Of a DNA stretch of 64,000 nt, positions 51,264 through 61,262 are shown in pieces. Source of the DNA: SPJN01 sp965229935 (lineage in GTDB: Bacteria; Pseudomonadota; Alphaproteobacteria; SPJN01). Position 1 is the stretch's first letter; each line of letters opens with the position of its first letter. Where the stretch lies: contig CBDDKB010000002.1 of the NCBI GenBank assembly GCA_965229935.1, positions 1,488,001 through 1,552,000 on the forward strand, in the 5' to 3' direction. Made by a program: the position numbers and the translations under genes. The notes beneath the pieces were generated by a model. That model saw only the letters and a program-made list of their open reading frames with translations, did not search any database and was not told where the DNA came from.

Positions 51264-53075
51264 CTAGCGGCGTCCGAATAGACGTTCAATATCTGCCTTA
51301 TCAAGCTCAACATAGGTTGGGCGTCCATGATTGCACTGACCGGAATGGGGCGTTGCCTCCATCTGTCTTAACAGCGCATTCATCTCCTCAATCGTCAGGC
51401 GACGCCCTGCCCTTACGGAGCCATGACAAGCCATCGTCCCCAATACATCGTCGAGCCGATCTTTCAGGGCATGCCCCTCACCCAATTCATCAAGATCATC
51501 GGCAAGGTCCTTGATCAGACCCTTCACGTCACCGCCCGCCAATAATGCGGGCACTTCCTGCACGGCAATGGCACCGGGCCCAAAGGGTTCAATGATCAGG
51601 CCATAAAGCGCGAATTGATCCGCCAGTGCGCATAGCTGGTCAACCGTTTCTTCGGGAAGATCAACAATCTCCGGCACCAACATGGCCTGCCGGGGAACTG
51701 CGCCGCCTGCCATTGCCTGCTTCATCCCCTCATACACCAGCCGTTCATGGGCGGCATGTTGATCAACGATGACAAACCCCTCCCGCGTTTGGGAGACGAT
51801 ATAGGTTTCATGCAATTGGGCACGAGCGTGACCAAGGGGAAAATCCTCATCCCCTGTCTTGTCTTCTTGCGCGGCAGGCGCAGAAGGTTGCCCCGCAATC
51901 GGCGCAGCATAATCAAAGCTTGCCTCAGCCATTTGGGGCGTGAGGGTGCTGGGCCGCGGCGGTTGATAAAGCTGTGAGGTAAAGCCTGTCTGGCGCGGCT
52001 CGCCTGTTTGCTCAAATTCAGGGCGGGCCCTGCTCATCAAATCGGCGGCAACGCTGGTGCTGGCGCGGTGCCCAGCCTCATCCAAGGCACGGCGCAGGCC
52101 GCCAACAATCATGGCACGCACGCCTTGTTCGTCCCGAAAGCGCACTTCGGCCTTGGCGGGGTGGACATTCACATCAACCAGCTCGGGCGGCACATTGATA
52201 AACAGAACCAATACCGGGTGCCTGTCCTTGGCAAGGAAATCACGGTAAGCACCACGAATGGCCCCGATTAAGGAACGGTCACGCACCGGGCGGCCATTGA
52301 CGAATAAAAACTGCGCTGTCCCTGTCCCGCGATTAAAGGTCGGCAGCCCGGCAAAGCCGCCAAGATGCCCTTCGCTATCGCCTGCTAGGGGACGGGTATA
52401 ATCAATCTCTATCGCGTTTTCGATAAAGTCTGCACCGACCACGCGGGCAACACGTGCCGCCAAGGACGGATCAGGGGGAAAGTCAAATCGCTTGCGCCCA
52501 TCAAGCATAAGGCGGAAGCCCGTATCAGGATGGGCAAGCGCCAGACGCTGCACAATTTCAGATACGGCCCGATGTTCAGCCTGATCAGACTTCAAAAACT
52601 TCAACCGTGCGGGCGTTGCGTAGAACAGGTCGCGCACCTCAACCCGAGTGCCTTTGTTGAGCGCTGCGGGGCCAACGGCAAAGGCGCGCCCCCCTTCGAC
52701 CTTAATCACATGACCTTCATCATCGCCCGCCTGCCTGCTGGTGATTTGCAGCCGCGCCGCCGACCCGATGGAGGGCAATGCCTCCCCCCGAAAGCCCATA
52801 AAGCCGATATGGGTCAGATCATTGTCCGGCAGTTTTGAGGTTGCGTGGCGTTCAATTGCCAGCGCCAAATCATCGGCTGTCATGCCGCGGCCATCGTCAC
52901 TGACACTGATTAGCGATCTGCCCCCTTGGGCCAATTCAATCGCCACATGCTGTGCCCCGGCATCAAGGGCATTTTCCACAAGCTCCTTCACCACGCTTGC
53001 GGGACGTTCCACAACCTCACCCGCAGCGATGCGGTTGATCGTAACTTCATCAAGTTTGCGGATCGACACGGGCAT
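51264..53075 (-). CDS. mutL: DNA mismatch repair protein MutL
   Basis: 603-residue MutL. The N-terminal GHKL ATPase shows VVKELVENALDAGA, SVSDDGRGM and GFMGFRGEALPSIG. The C-terminal dimerisation domain has the endonuclease motif DQHAAHERLVYE (about residues 437-448), with ACHGSVRAG and QCNHGRPTYVEL, so this MutL is of the nicking type found in bacteria without MutH. It starts five bases behind pgi on the same strand. Confidence 0.96.
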   Translation of the reverse strand: MPVSIRKLDEVTINRIAAGEVVERPASVVKELVENALDAGAQHVAIELAQGGRSLISVSDDGRGMTADDLALAIERHATSKLPDNDLTHIGFMGFRGEALPSIGSAARLQITSRQAGDDEGHVIKVEGGRAFAVGPAALNKGTRVEVRDLFYATPARLKFLKSDQAEHRAVSEIVQRLALAHPDTGFRLMLDGRKRFDFPPDPSLAARVARVVGADFIENAIEIDYTRPLAGDSEGHLGGFAGLPTFNRGTGTAQFLFVNGRPVRDRSLIGAIRGAYRDFLAKDRHPVLVLFINVPPELVDVNVHPAKAEVRFRDEQGVRAMIVGGLRRALDEAGHRASTSVAADLMSRARPEFEQTGEPRQTGFTSQLYQPPRPSTLTPQMAEASFDYAAPIAGQPSAPAAQEDKTGDEDFPLGHARAQLHETYIVSQTREGFVIVDQHAAHERLVYEGMKQAMAGGAVPRQAMLVPEIVDLPEETVDQLCALADQFALYGLIIEPFGPGAIAVQEVPALLAGGDVKGLIKDLADDLDELGEGHALKDRLDDVLGTMACHGSVRAGRRLTIEEMNALLRQMEATPHSGQCNHGRPTYVELDKADIERLFGRR

Positions 53076-53080
53076 GAAAC

Positions 53081-54334
53081 TTAGCCGTCACCTTGCAAAT
53101 AGGCGCGGGCGCGCAGCTTGCTATCCTCAACCCCCGGCTGGTCATAGGGGTCAACACCCAACAGGGCGGCGGTTAAAATCGTTTCAATCATGAAATGCAT
53201 GAACAAATGCCCTATGGCCCGTTCATCAACTTGTGGCACATGAATGTGGCGCACAGGGCGGCCTGCAGCGACCAAACTATCCATCGTGCCGCGCTGTTCG
53301 GCATCAACCAAATCACCCACCGTTCGCCCTGCCAAGTAAGCAAGCGAAGGGTCAGACGCCAATCCCGCAGGCACAACAGGCCCGGTGCCCGCAACATCCG
53401 TTGTCAAAACAGTGTAAAGCTTATCCGCAGGACCTTCGGCATAAAGCTGTAATTGGGAGTGCTGATCCACAGGCCCAAGGGCGTTGAGCGGCGTTGTCCC
53501 CCGCCCCTGTTTGCCCAGACTTTCGGCCCAAAGCTGGCGGTACCAAAAACTCAACATCTCAAACCGATCAGCATAGCCCATCATCACCGTTTGATTGATG
53601 CCAGCAGATTGCGCGACAAAGGCCATTGCAGCCCCTTGCGCCGGGGCCACATCATCAAGTGCCCCATCGCCCATCAGAGGGGCAAGGGCATCGCCCGCCC
53701 CGCCACGGATCGCAACGGGGTCGAGGCCCATCAAACGCGCGGGCAATAAGCCGACATTGGTCAAAACGGCAAAGCGGCCCCCGACGCGCGGGTCATGATC
53801 AAGAATAGGCAGACCCAACTCGTCACCAAGGCGGCGCAGCAAGCGATCCCCCGGCTCAGTAATCACCGCCATCTGCGCAGCCGCGCGGTCAGTCCCCAAC
53901 CAGTTCAGCGCAGCAAAGAATTGCGCCATAGTTTCGGCTGTGCTGCCGGACTTGGAAATCGCCACAAAAAATGTCCGCCCCTTGGGAAGCTGTGCAAAGG
54001 CGCGGTCCATAGACAGGGGATCAAGATTGTCCCAAAAATGTAGTTGCAGGTTCTGGGCGGGGTCAGCAATGGCCTGCAATGCCTTGCCCCCAAGGCCGGA
54101 CCCACCCGTCCCCAAAATCACCACATGATCAGCGGTGTCAGAGATTTTGGCCGCCAAATCATCAACAGCGTCCAAATCCGTCCGTTCATCCGGCAAGTGC
54201 CACAGGCGCAATCCATCTGACGCAAAATCCTGCCGCGCCTGTTCACGGGCAGGCGCAAGATCCGCAATCGCTGCGGCAATCTTGTCGGCACCCAGCGCCG
54301 CAAAACAGGAATCCATGTTGATTTTCAGGGACAT
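53081..54334 (-). CDS. pgi: Glucose-6-phosphate isomerase (short form)
   Basis: 417-residue phosphoglucose isomerase of the short type, about 130 residues smaller than the E. coli enzyme. Sugar-phosphate binding SIS domains: LGTGGSGLGGKALQAI, FVAISKSGSTAETMAQF and GGRFAVLTNVGLLPA, with further catalytic segments around DQHSQLQLYAEGP. It interconverts glucose-6-phosphate and fructose-6-phosphate. It is followed after five bases by mutL, a functionally unrelated partner in the same transcript. Confidence 0.88.
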   Translation of the reverse strand: MSLKINMDSCFAALGADKIAAAIADLAPAREQARQDFASDGLRLWHLPDERTDLDAVDDLAAKISDTADHVVILGTGGSGLGGKALQAIADPAQNLQLHFWDNLDPLSMDRAFAQLPKGRTFFVAISKSGSTAETMAQFFAALNWLGTDRAAAQMAVITEPGDRLLRRLGDELGLPILDHDPRVGGRFAVLTNVGLLPARLMGLDPVAIRGGAGDALAPLMGDGALDDVAPAQGAAMAFVAQSAGINQTVMMGYADRFEMLSFWYRQLWAESLGKQGRGTTPLNALGPVDQHSQLQLYAEGPADKLYTVLTTDVAGTGPVVPAGLASDPSLAYLAGRTVGDLVDAEQRGTMDSLVAAGRPVRHIHVPQVDERAIGHLFMHFMIETILTAALLGVDPYDQPGVEDSKLRARAYLQGDG

Positions 54335-54457
54335 AAGGCCGCCACTTACAAGGAATCAGAATGAGGTAATGGCTAGTCTAGCTTCTATCAGCCTGGGGGG
54401 CGAGCCCTTAAAGCCTGTGTCGCAATCGCATAATCGGGGCGGCTTAATCGAGGCTAC

Positions 54458-55792
54458 CTAGTCGAGACCAACGGGCTGCCCAACCGCAACCGTATAAAGC
54501 TGATCAACACGCAGTAAGCGGGTAGCGACACGGCGAATATCGTCCAGTGTGATCGCTGCGATCAGATCGTTCCGCTCATTAAAATAATCTGGTTCAAGCC
54601 CGGCAAGTTGCAGACCCAATAACTGACTGGCGATCTTGCCGTTGCTATCAAAGCGCAATGGGTAAGCGCCGATCAGATATTGCTTTGCTGCGGTCAGCTC
54701 ATCCTGAGTGACGCCATTTTCGGCCATGTCGGCGATCACATTGCGCACCAGTTCCATCGCCTGCCCGGCAGATTCATTTTTGGTGGAAAAACTGCCCATC
54801 AATGTCCCTGCCTGTTGATAGGGGGACAGGCCCGTGCCAATGCCATAGGTCAGGCCACGCTTTTCACGCACGTCAATCATCAAGCGAGATGAAAAACTAC
54901 CGCCGCCCATAATATGGTTCATCACATAGGCAGGCAGGAAATCAGGGTCGTCGCGCAAAATGCCCGGCATGCCGAATTGCAAAATCGTTTGCGGGATCGG
55001 CAGATCGATCACATCAGTGCCGGTTTTTGCAGGTGTGATTTGATCACCGGGCGGGGCCAAATCAACCTCAGGCAAATCACCAAAGGCACGGTCGATCAGA
55101 CGGCCTGCCTCTTCCGCAGTGACATCGCCCACAACCGCAAGGCGCAGATTGTTTCTTCCCAATCGCGTCTCAACAAATTGTTGCAGGTCAGCCTTGCTAA
55201 GCGATCGCACACTTGCTTCATCCCCGCGCACGGGGCGACCATAGCCATGATCGGGGAAAGACTGCGCCATCCAGTGACGGGCGGCGATGCTGTTCGGGTT
55301 CTGCGCGTCACGGGCAAGTATTGACACGATCTGACCTTTGATGCGTACCAGCGTATCTTTATCAAAGCGCGGCGCGGTCAGCGCCAAACGCAACATGTCA
55401 ATCGATTGGGGCATGGTCGCAGACAGGCTGGTCAGGCTGCCAGAAAAATGATCGCGTCCGGCGCGAAAGCTGACACCCGCACCCAGATCATCCATCCGTT
55501 TCTGGAAAGCTAGACTGTCAAAAGGGCCCGCCCCTTCGTCCATCGTGCCTGCAGCAAGGCTTGCCACCCCTTGTTGATCGAGCGCATCGGCAGCCGCACC
55601 AGCGCCAACGAAGGCAAAGTCGATACTGGTTACAGGCGTGCCATGATCTTCATACAGCCAGAAATCTATCCCCTTGGGGCTTTTCACCTGCTGCACGTCA
55701 AGTGCAAAGGCCTGCCCGTTCAGGACCGCCAAACATAGCAGCAGTGCAAGCGTCACTGTCCGGCAATTAATTAGGGCGCGCAATCTGGTCAT
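54458..55792 (-). CDS. M16 family peptidase-like protein without zinc motif
   Basis: 444-residue exported member of the pitrilysin/MPP family. The signal peptide ends near AFA (residue 30). The place of the HxxEH zinc motif reads QGVASLAAGTMDEGAGP, so it lacks the metal ligands and is the non-catalytic partner. The R/Y region used in substrate binding is present (KRGLTYGIGTGLSPYQQAG, YPLRFDSNGKIA). It overlaps the active M16 gene by four bases (ATGA). The two probably form a heterodimer in the periplasm, as in two-subunit M16 peptidases. Confidence 0.9.
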   Translation of the reverse strand: MTRLRALINCRTVTLALLLCLAVLNGQAFALDVQQVKSPKGIDFWLYEDHGTPVTSIDFAFVGAGAAADALDQQGVASLAAGTMDEGAGPFDSLAFQKRMDDLGAGVSFRAGRDHFSGSLTSLSATMPQSIDMLRLALTAPRFDKDTLVRIKGQIVSILARDAQNPNSIAARHWMAQSFPDHGYGRPVRGDEASVRSLSKADLQQFVETRLGRNNLRLAVVGDVTAEEAGRLIDRAFGDLPEVDLAPPGDQITPAKTGTDVIDLPIPQTILQFGMPGILRDDPDFLPAYVMNHIMGGGSFSSRLMIDVREKRGLTYGIGTGLSPYQQAGTLMGSFSTKNESAGQAMELVRNVIADMAENGVTQDELTAAKQYLIGAYPLRFDSNGKIASQLLGLQLAGLEPDYFNERNDLIAAITLDDIRRVATRLLRVDQLYTVAVGQPVGLD

Positions 55793-57252
55793 GAGGGATC
55801 AGCCTTCACCGCATAGCCTGTCACAGAAGGTTGCGCGACCAGCGCCTTGGCGGCCTGCTGCACCTGTTCCTGTGTCACCGCACGTAGCCGATCTGGCCAG
55901 TTCCGCAAGCTGTCTTCATCCAAGCCGACTGTTAACCCGGCACCGATGATGCGAGCGAGATGACTGGCGCTATCCTTGGCATAGATCTGATCTACCAGGC
56001 TGTTCAGCTTGGCGCGCTGCAATTCTTCTGCCGTAACGCCATTGTCTGCAATGTCCTGCAAGGCAGCGCGGGCGCTGGCCTCAATCTCTTCAAGGGACTG
56101 GCCGGGCAGCGCCGTGACGGCAACGCCAAACTCAGCCATATCGACGGCCATGCCCTGATACCAAGCACCAGCACCGGGCGCGCGCTTTTCCTCTACCACC
56201 AAACGCTGATAAAGCCGACTTGTGGTGCCTGAACCGAAAATGTCGGACAGTAGCGCCAAGGCATAGGGGTCCGGTCCGTCGTCCGTCTGCTGGGCCGTAT
56301 AGCTTGGCACCAGCCAGTTAATCTGCAGCCGATCCTGCGGCAGACGAGGGTCAGAAAATGACAGCCGGCGCGACACGGTTTGCTGCGGCTCCTGCGGGCG
56401 CTGACGCGGCGGGATGTTCATAGACTGCAATTTGCCATAGGTGTTGTTGGCAAGGCGCGTCACCTCTTCAATAGTCGTGTCACCTGCAACGATTAAAATA
56501 GCATTATCAGGCCCATAGTGACGCTTATAAAAATCGAGCGCAGCTTCCGGTGTCAGCCCGGTTAATTCATGCCGCCAACCGATGATCGGAATGCCATAGG
56601 GGTGGTTAAGGTAAAGGGCGGCATTCAACTCCTCCCCAAACACGCCATCGGGGCGAATTTCAATGCGCTGGCGACGTTCTTCCATCACAACGGCGCGTTC
56701 GGGCAAAACCTCAGCCGGGTTGAAGGCAAGGTTCGCCATCCGGTCCGCCTCAAGCGCCATCATTTCAGGCAGATGCTGCTTGGCGATTTTTTGGTAATAG
56801 GCGGTGTAATCCTGACTGGTAAAGGCATTTTCCTGCCCGCCCGCAGCGGCAACAATATCGCTGAACTCACCAGCCTTGCGGGTCTTGGTGCCCTTGAACA
56901 TTAAATGTTCCAGAAAATGCGCAAGGCCTGAGGCACCCGCATCTTCATCCGCCGCCCCAACCCGGTACCACACCATGTGGGTCACAACAGGCGCGCGATG
57001 ATCTTCGATAACGATGATTTTAAGGCCGTTGGGCAGCGATGCCGTATCAAAGGACAGGCGCGCATCATCATACAGCGCGTCAATATCAATGACGGGCGGC
57101 ATATCTGTTGCCGCTTGGGTTTGCGCAGTGACTTGCGCTTGCCCCTCTATCAGGAAATCAGCCGGGGCGTCCCACGTCCACAGCCCATACCCTGCTGCAA
57201 TTGCCCCCACCAGACCGACAAGCCCCCCAGCTCGTCCAAACGGTTGGGACAT
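55789..57252 (-). CDS. M16 family zinc peptidase (active subunit)
   Basis: 487-residue pitrilysin/mitochondrial-processing-peptidase-like protein. The N-terminal hydrophobic segment (residues 9-25) targets it to the membrane or periplasm. The inverted zinc motif His112-Phe-Leu-Glu115-His116 lies in SGLAHFLEHLMFKGT, and the downstream Glu ligand in the QDYTAYYQKI...LEADRM part. The C-terminal half holds the R/Y substrate-binding pair. It is two bases behind the DUF3035 gene and coupled to the inactive partner. Confidence 0.93.
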   Translation of the reverse strand: MSQPFGRAGGLVGLVGAIAAGYGLWTWDAPADFLIEGQAQVTAQTQAATDMPPVIDIDALYDDARLSFDTASLPNGLKIIVIEDHRAPVVTHMVWYRVGAADEDAGASGLAHFLEHLMFKGTKTRKAGEFSDIVAAAGGQENAFTSQDYTAYYQKIAKQHLPEMMALEADRMANLAFNPAEVLPERAVVMEERRQRIEIRPDGVFGEELNAALYLNHPYGIPIIGWRHELTGLTPEAALDFYKRHYGPDNAILIVAGDTTIEEVTRLANNTYGKLQSMNIPPRQRPQEPQQTVSRRLSFSDPRLPQDRLQINWLVPSYTAQQTDDGPDPYALALLSDIFGSGTTSRLYQRLVVEEKRAPGAGAWYQGMAVDMAEFGVAVTALPGQSLEEIEASARAALQDIADNGVTAEELQRAKLNSLVDQIYAKDSASHLARIIGAGLTVGLDEDSLRNWPDRLRAVTQEQVQQAAKALVAQPSVTGYAVKADPS

Positions 57253-57254
57253 AT

Positions 57255-57683
57255 TCAGGATCCTGAGCGCCAGAATAGAATTGAATCGATAAAGCTTTCG
57301 TCTTTTTCGACCATGCCTTGATCATCCTGTGTCATGGCAGGGCGATTGTCGGGATCGATTTCCTCAGCCCCGGCACGTGACAATAGCTGATTTTCACCGC
57401 TTGAAAGATCGCCATCATTTTTGGCGGGCGCACCGAACACGGCAGACCGCGCACGGTCGTATGAGGCCTGATCCTGCGGACCACGGGCACCTGCTGCTGG
57501 CGGACGCAGATTGATGTCAGGCGGCATGACCAGCGGTGCGCGGGTGACAACGGTAAATTCATCTGGCACGTCGCGGTTAAAGCCAACCAAATCGTTCGAC
57601 CCGCCACAGGCGCCAAGGATCAAGGTCGCACCCATTAGGCCGCCCAATCGCACCCCATGCAAAAATGACTTACTGCCAATCAT
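57255..57683 (-). CDS. DUF3035 lipoprotein
   Basis: 142-residue lipoprotein. The signal with lipobox LGAC precedes a short mature part containing DEFTVVTRAPLVMPPDINLRPP, the core of DUF3035. The family is mostly alphaproteobacterial and uncharacterised, often beside lspA and M16 peptidase genes. The start ATG 57683 has GGGAGA upstream. An ATG seven codons earlier is possible. LspA, encoded just upstream, would process its own neighbour's signal. Confidence 0.87.
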   Translation of the reverse strand: MIGSKSFLHGVRLGGLMGATLILGACGGSNDLVGFNRDVPDEFTVVTRAPLVMPPDINLRPPAAGARGPQDQASYDRARSAVFGAPAKNDGDLSSGENQLLSRAGAEEIDPDNRPAMTQDDQGMVEKDESFIDSILFWRSGS

Positions 57684-57725
57684 CAAATGTCTCCCAATGC
57701 GCATTGTTGCGCTGACTATATAGCG

Positions 57726-58238
57726 TTACCCGCTTTTACCCTGTTCCGCAGTATCAAACAATCCATCGACCAAAATAAGGCACATTCCGATCACAATGGC
57801 ACTGTCTGCCACGTTAAAGGCCCAAAAATGCCAGCCAAACGCGTGAAAATCAAAGAAATCAGCCACCGCGCCAAAGTGAAAACGGTCAATGACATTGCCG
57901 ATGGCCCCACCAACCGCTAAAGGCAGGGCCCACCGAATCAGCGGCTGCGCGCCTTCAAGGCGGCCATACCAGATGGTCAGGCCAATAGACATCAGAATGG
58001 AAAAGCCGATTAGCAGAAAGCGGCCGGTTTCAGCCTCCATCTGGAATAGGCCCATGCCGACACCCCGGTTCCAAACCATCACAAGGTTAAAGAAGCCTGT
58101 AATCTCAACCACGCCCTTGGCGGGCATATCAAACACGAAAATCAGCCACAGCTTGACCGCCTGATCCACCGCGATAATAGCGAGCGCGACCAGCACAAAG
58201 CGCAGCCATTCACCGCGATTTGCATTAGCCTGCGCCAT
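57726..58238 (-). CDS. lspA: Signal peptidase II (lipoprotein signal peptidase)
   Basis: 170-residue integral membrane aspartyl protease that removes the signal peptide from lipidated prolipoproteins. It has four transmembrane helices. The catalytic Asp pair is in GGAIGNVIDRFHFG and FNVADSAIV. NRGVGMGLF and VVEITGFFNLVMVWN are further family blocks. The start ATG 58238 overlaps the ileS stop codon by one base (TAATG), which favours re-initiation by ribosomes finishing ileS. Confidence 0.95.
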   Translation of the reverse strand: MAQANANRGEWLRFVLVALAIIAVDQAVKLWLIFVFDMPAKGVVEITGFFNLVMVWNRGVGMGLFQMEAETGRFLLIGFSILMSIGLTIWYGRLEGAQPLIRWALPLAVGGAIGNVIDRFHFGAVADFFDFHAFGWHFWAFNVADSAIVIGMCLILVDGLFDTAEQGKSG

Positions 58239-61105
58239 TAAGACAAAGCCTCGTCGCAGCGGGCGCAAACAGCATCATGCTTGTGGCTGCCAACATCGGG
58301 CAGCACCATCCAGCACCGCTGACATTTTTCGCCGTCAGCCATGCCGGGCACAACCGCAACCCCCGCCACATCATCGAGGCGGAATGCATCGGCAGGACCG
58401 TCAGCCTGATCAAGCGTTGCAGCAGAAGTAATGGCAATCTCGTCAAGGTCAACACCGTCAAGCGCGGTTAGCAAATCAGCATCCGTCACATGAACGGTGG
58501 GGGCCGCTTCCAGGCTGGCACCAATGCGTTTTTCGCGACGCTCAATCTCAAGCGCGCCGGTTACAACGCGGCGCACCTTCAATACCTTGCGCCATTTATC
58601 GGCCAACGCCTCATCACGCCAATTGTCGGGCATGTCGGGGAAGGTCCGCAAATGAACAGAGCTATCGTCAGCGTCATAACGGCTTAGCCACACTTCTTCC
58701 ATGGTGAATACCATGATCGGGGCGAACCAAGCGGTAAGCGACATAAACAGATGATGCAACACGGTTTGCGCCGCGCGGCGACGGATGGAGCCCGCCTCAT
58801 CACAATAAAGCGCATCTTTGCGGATATCGAAATAGATCGATGACAGATCAACCGTGCAGAAGTTGAACAGGGTTGAATAGACCCGCGCAAAATCATAGGC
58901 GGTATAGGCATCACGCACGATCTGATCAAGCTCAACCAAGCGGTGCAGCATATAACGGTCCAGCGCGGGCATCTGCTCAAACGGCAGGGCATCAGCCTCA
59001 TCAAAGCCGTGCAAATTGCCAAGGATAAACCGCATCGTGTTACGGATCTTGCGATAGGCATCAGTCCGCGTTTTCAGCGTTTCATTGCCGATCTTCAAAT
59101 CTTCGGTAAAGACGGAACTTGCCACCCACAGGCGGATAATCTCAGCCCCTGATTGTTTGGTGATCTTTTCAGGTGACACAGAATTGCCGCCTGACTTGGC
59201 CATTTTCTTGCCGTCTTCAGCCAAGATAAAGCCGTGGGTCACGCTGGCCTTATAGGGGGCCTGCCCGCGCGTGCCGCATGCTTCAAGTAGTGAGGATTGG
59301 AACCAACCGCGATGCTGGTCTGACCCTTCAAGATAAACGTCCGCCGGCCATGCCTGCCCGTCATTATTTTCAAGGGTAAAGACGTGGGTACAGCCTGAAT
59401 CAAACCAAACATCCAGAATGTCTGTGACCTGATCATACTCATCCACATTATAGGCATCGCCAAGGAACTGCGCTGCGTCCTGCGTGAACCAGGCATCGGC
59501 GCCTTCTGCGCGGACCGCATCAACAATCCGCTGATTAACCGCCTCGTCACGCAACGGCTCGCCCGTTTCTTTGTTAACGAACACGGTGATCGGCACGCCC
59601 CATGCGCGCTGGCGAGAGACAACCCAGTCAGGCCGGTCTGCAACCATGCTTTGAATACGGTTGCGGCCCGCGGCGGGCGTAAACTCAATCTCAGAAATGG
59701 CTTTCAGGGCATTATCCCGCAAGTCATTCTGCGTCATCGAGATGAACCATTGCGGCGTATTGCGGAAAATCACAGGCGCTTTGGAGCGCCATGAATGCGG
59801 ATAAGAATGGCGCACACTGCCCTTGCACAAAAGCGCGTCGTGATTATTCAATTCCCGCAGAACGGCCCAGTTGGCAGGCCAGTCCTTGGCATCCTGTGTC
59901 ATCACGGCAAGGCCGCCGAACAAAGGCACATGATCAAAGTATGTGCCGTCATCCTGCACGGTGAAGGGGATTTCGATCCCGCCAACGCGCTGGCAAATGT
60001 CATAGTCATCAACACCATGACCGGGCGCGGTATGGACAAAGCCTGTCCCCGCCTCTGTCGTGACATGATCACCATCCAGCAAGGGCACATCAAAATCATA
60101 GCCTGACCCGCGGAACGGATGGGCGCAGACAGTTCCAGCGATATCGCCTGCATCACCAACACGCGTCCAGTCGGTGATTTTGGCATCAACGCGCACCTGT
60201 TCGGCCAACGCGTCAGCAAGCACCAAACGTTCGCCCGCTTTGGCAAGGCTGCCTTCGTCAATAGCGCCAACCTCGTAAACGCCATAGTCAATAGCCGACG
60301 AATAGGCGACAGCGCGGTTACCGGGAATGGTCCACGGCGTCGTGGTCCAGATCACAATGCTGGCCCCGTCAAGCGCGGGATTGCCAGCGGTCACAACCGG
60401 GAAGCGGACCCAGATGGTGGGCGACTTATGTTCGTGATACTCAACCTCAGCCTCAGCCAGCGCGGTTTCTTCGACGATCGACCACATAACGGGTTTTGAG
60501 CCACGATAAAGTCCACCATTCATCAGGAACTTCTGAAGCTCCTGCACGATGGTGGCCTCAGCCTCATACGACATGGTGAGGTAGGGATTATCCCAATCGC
60601 CTGAAATGCCCAGCCGCTTAAACTCGTCCCGTTGAATGTTCACCCAATGGTCGGCAAACTCGCGGCACATACGGCGAAACTCAACCGGGTCGACATCGTT
60701 TTTGGTCTTACCCTCGGCCCTGATCTTTTCTTCGATTTTCCATTCGATGGGCAGGCCATGACAGTCCCAACCGGGGATATAAGGCGCGTCAAACCCCATC
60801 ATGGTCCGCGAACGGACGACAATATCTTTCAGCGTCTTGTTCAGCGCATGGCCGGTATGAAGGTGCCCATTGGCATAGGGCGGGCCGTCATGAAGGATAA
60901 AGCGTGGCCGATTTTCAGCAGCAGCCTGCTCACGCAAGCGCTTATAAAGATCCATCTTTTCCCAACGGGCCAGCCATTCAGGTTCCCGCTTGGGCAGCCC
61001 GGCGCGCATGGGAAAGTCGGTTTGCGGCAAAAACAGCGTGTCGCGGTAATCGGGGCCCGTGTTTTCTTGGGTATCTTGTGACTTGTCTTGTGTCTGGTCA
61101 GACAT
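58238..61105 (-). CDS. ileS: Isoleucyl-tRNA synthetase
   Basis: 955-residue class Ia synthetase. The HIGH motif is GHLHTGH (residues 80-86, in DGPPYANGHLHTGHALNK). The editing domain follows (WTTTPWTIPGN, GTGFVHTAPGHG). The second ATP motif reads KMAKS (about residue 630) instead of KMSKS. The C-terminal zinc ribbon has CQRCW and CARC, marking the bacterial type sensitive to mupirocin in many relatives. Complete and coupled to lspA. Confidence 0.96.
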   Translation of the reverse strand: MSDQTQDKSQDTQENTGPDYRDTLFLPQTDFPMRAGLPKREPEWLARWEKMDLYKRLREQAAAENRPRFILHDGPPYANGHLHTGHALNKTLKDIVVRSRTMMGFDAPYIPGWDCHGLPIEWKIEEKIRAEGKTKNDVDPVEFRRMCREFADHWVNIQRDEFKRLGISGDWDNPYLTMSYEAEATIVQELQKFLMNGGLYRGSKPVMWSIVEETALAEAEVEYHEHKSPTIWVRFPVVTAGNPALDGASIVIWTTTPWTIPGNRAVAYSSAIDYGVYEVGAIDEGSLAKAGERLVLADALAEQVRVDAKITDWTRVGDAGDIAGTVCAHPFRGSGYDFDVPLLDGDHVTTEAGTGFVHTAPGHGVDDYDICQRVGGIEIPFTVQDDGTYFDHVPLFGGLAVMTQDAKDWPANWAVLRELNNHDALLCKGSVRHSYPHSWRSKAPVIFRNTPQWFISMTQNDLRDNALKAISEIEFTPAAGRNRIQSMVADRPDWVVSRQRAWGVPITVFVNKETGEPLRDEAVNQRIVDAVRAEGADAWFTQDAAQFLGDAYNVDEYDQVTDILDVWFDSGCTHVFTLENNDGQAWPADVYLEGSDQHRGWFQSSLLEACGTRGQAPYKASVTHGFILAEDGKKMAKSGGNSVSPEKITKQSGAEIIRLWVASSVFTEDLKIGNETLKTRTDAYRKIRNTMRFILGNLHGFDEADALPFEQMPALDRYMLHRLVELDQIVRDAYTAYDFARVYSTLFNFCTVDLSSIYFDIRKDALYCDEAGSIRRRAAQTVLHHLFMSLTAWFAPIMVFTMEEVWLSRYDADDSSVHLRTFPDMPDNWRDEALADKWRKVLKVRRVVTGALEIERREKRIGASLEAAPTVHVTDADLLTALDGVDLDEIAITSAATLDQADGPADAFRLDDVAGVAVVPGMADGEKCQRCWMVLPDVGSHKHDAVCARCDEALS

Positions 61106-61262
61106 GGATCAGCAGTTCCAGCAATGTTGGGATAATGGCAATAGTGAATATTCCCGGACCGGACGCCTGCCAATTAGTCAGGATCGTCTGGCCGGGCCCA
61201 TAATTCGGTGTATGCCGCGCGGCGGCTGGGCTGGGACAATCACGTAAGTCATATGCGGGGTT

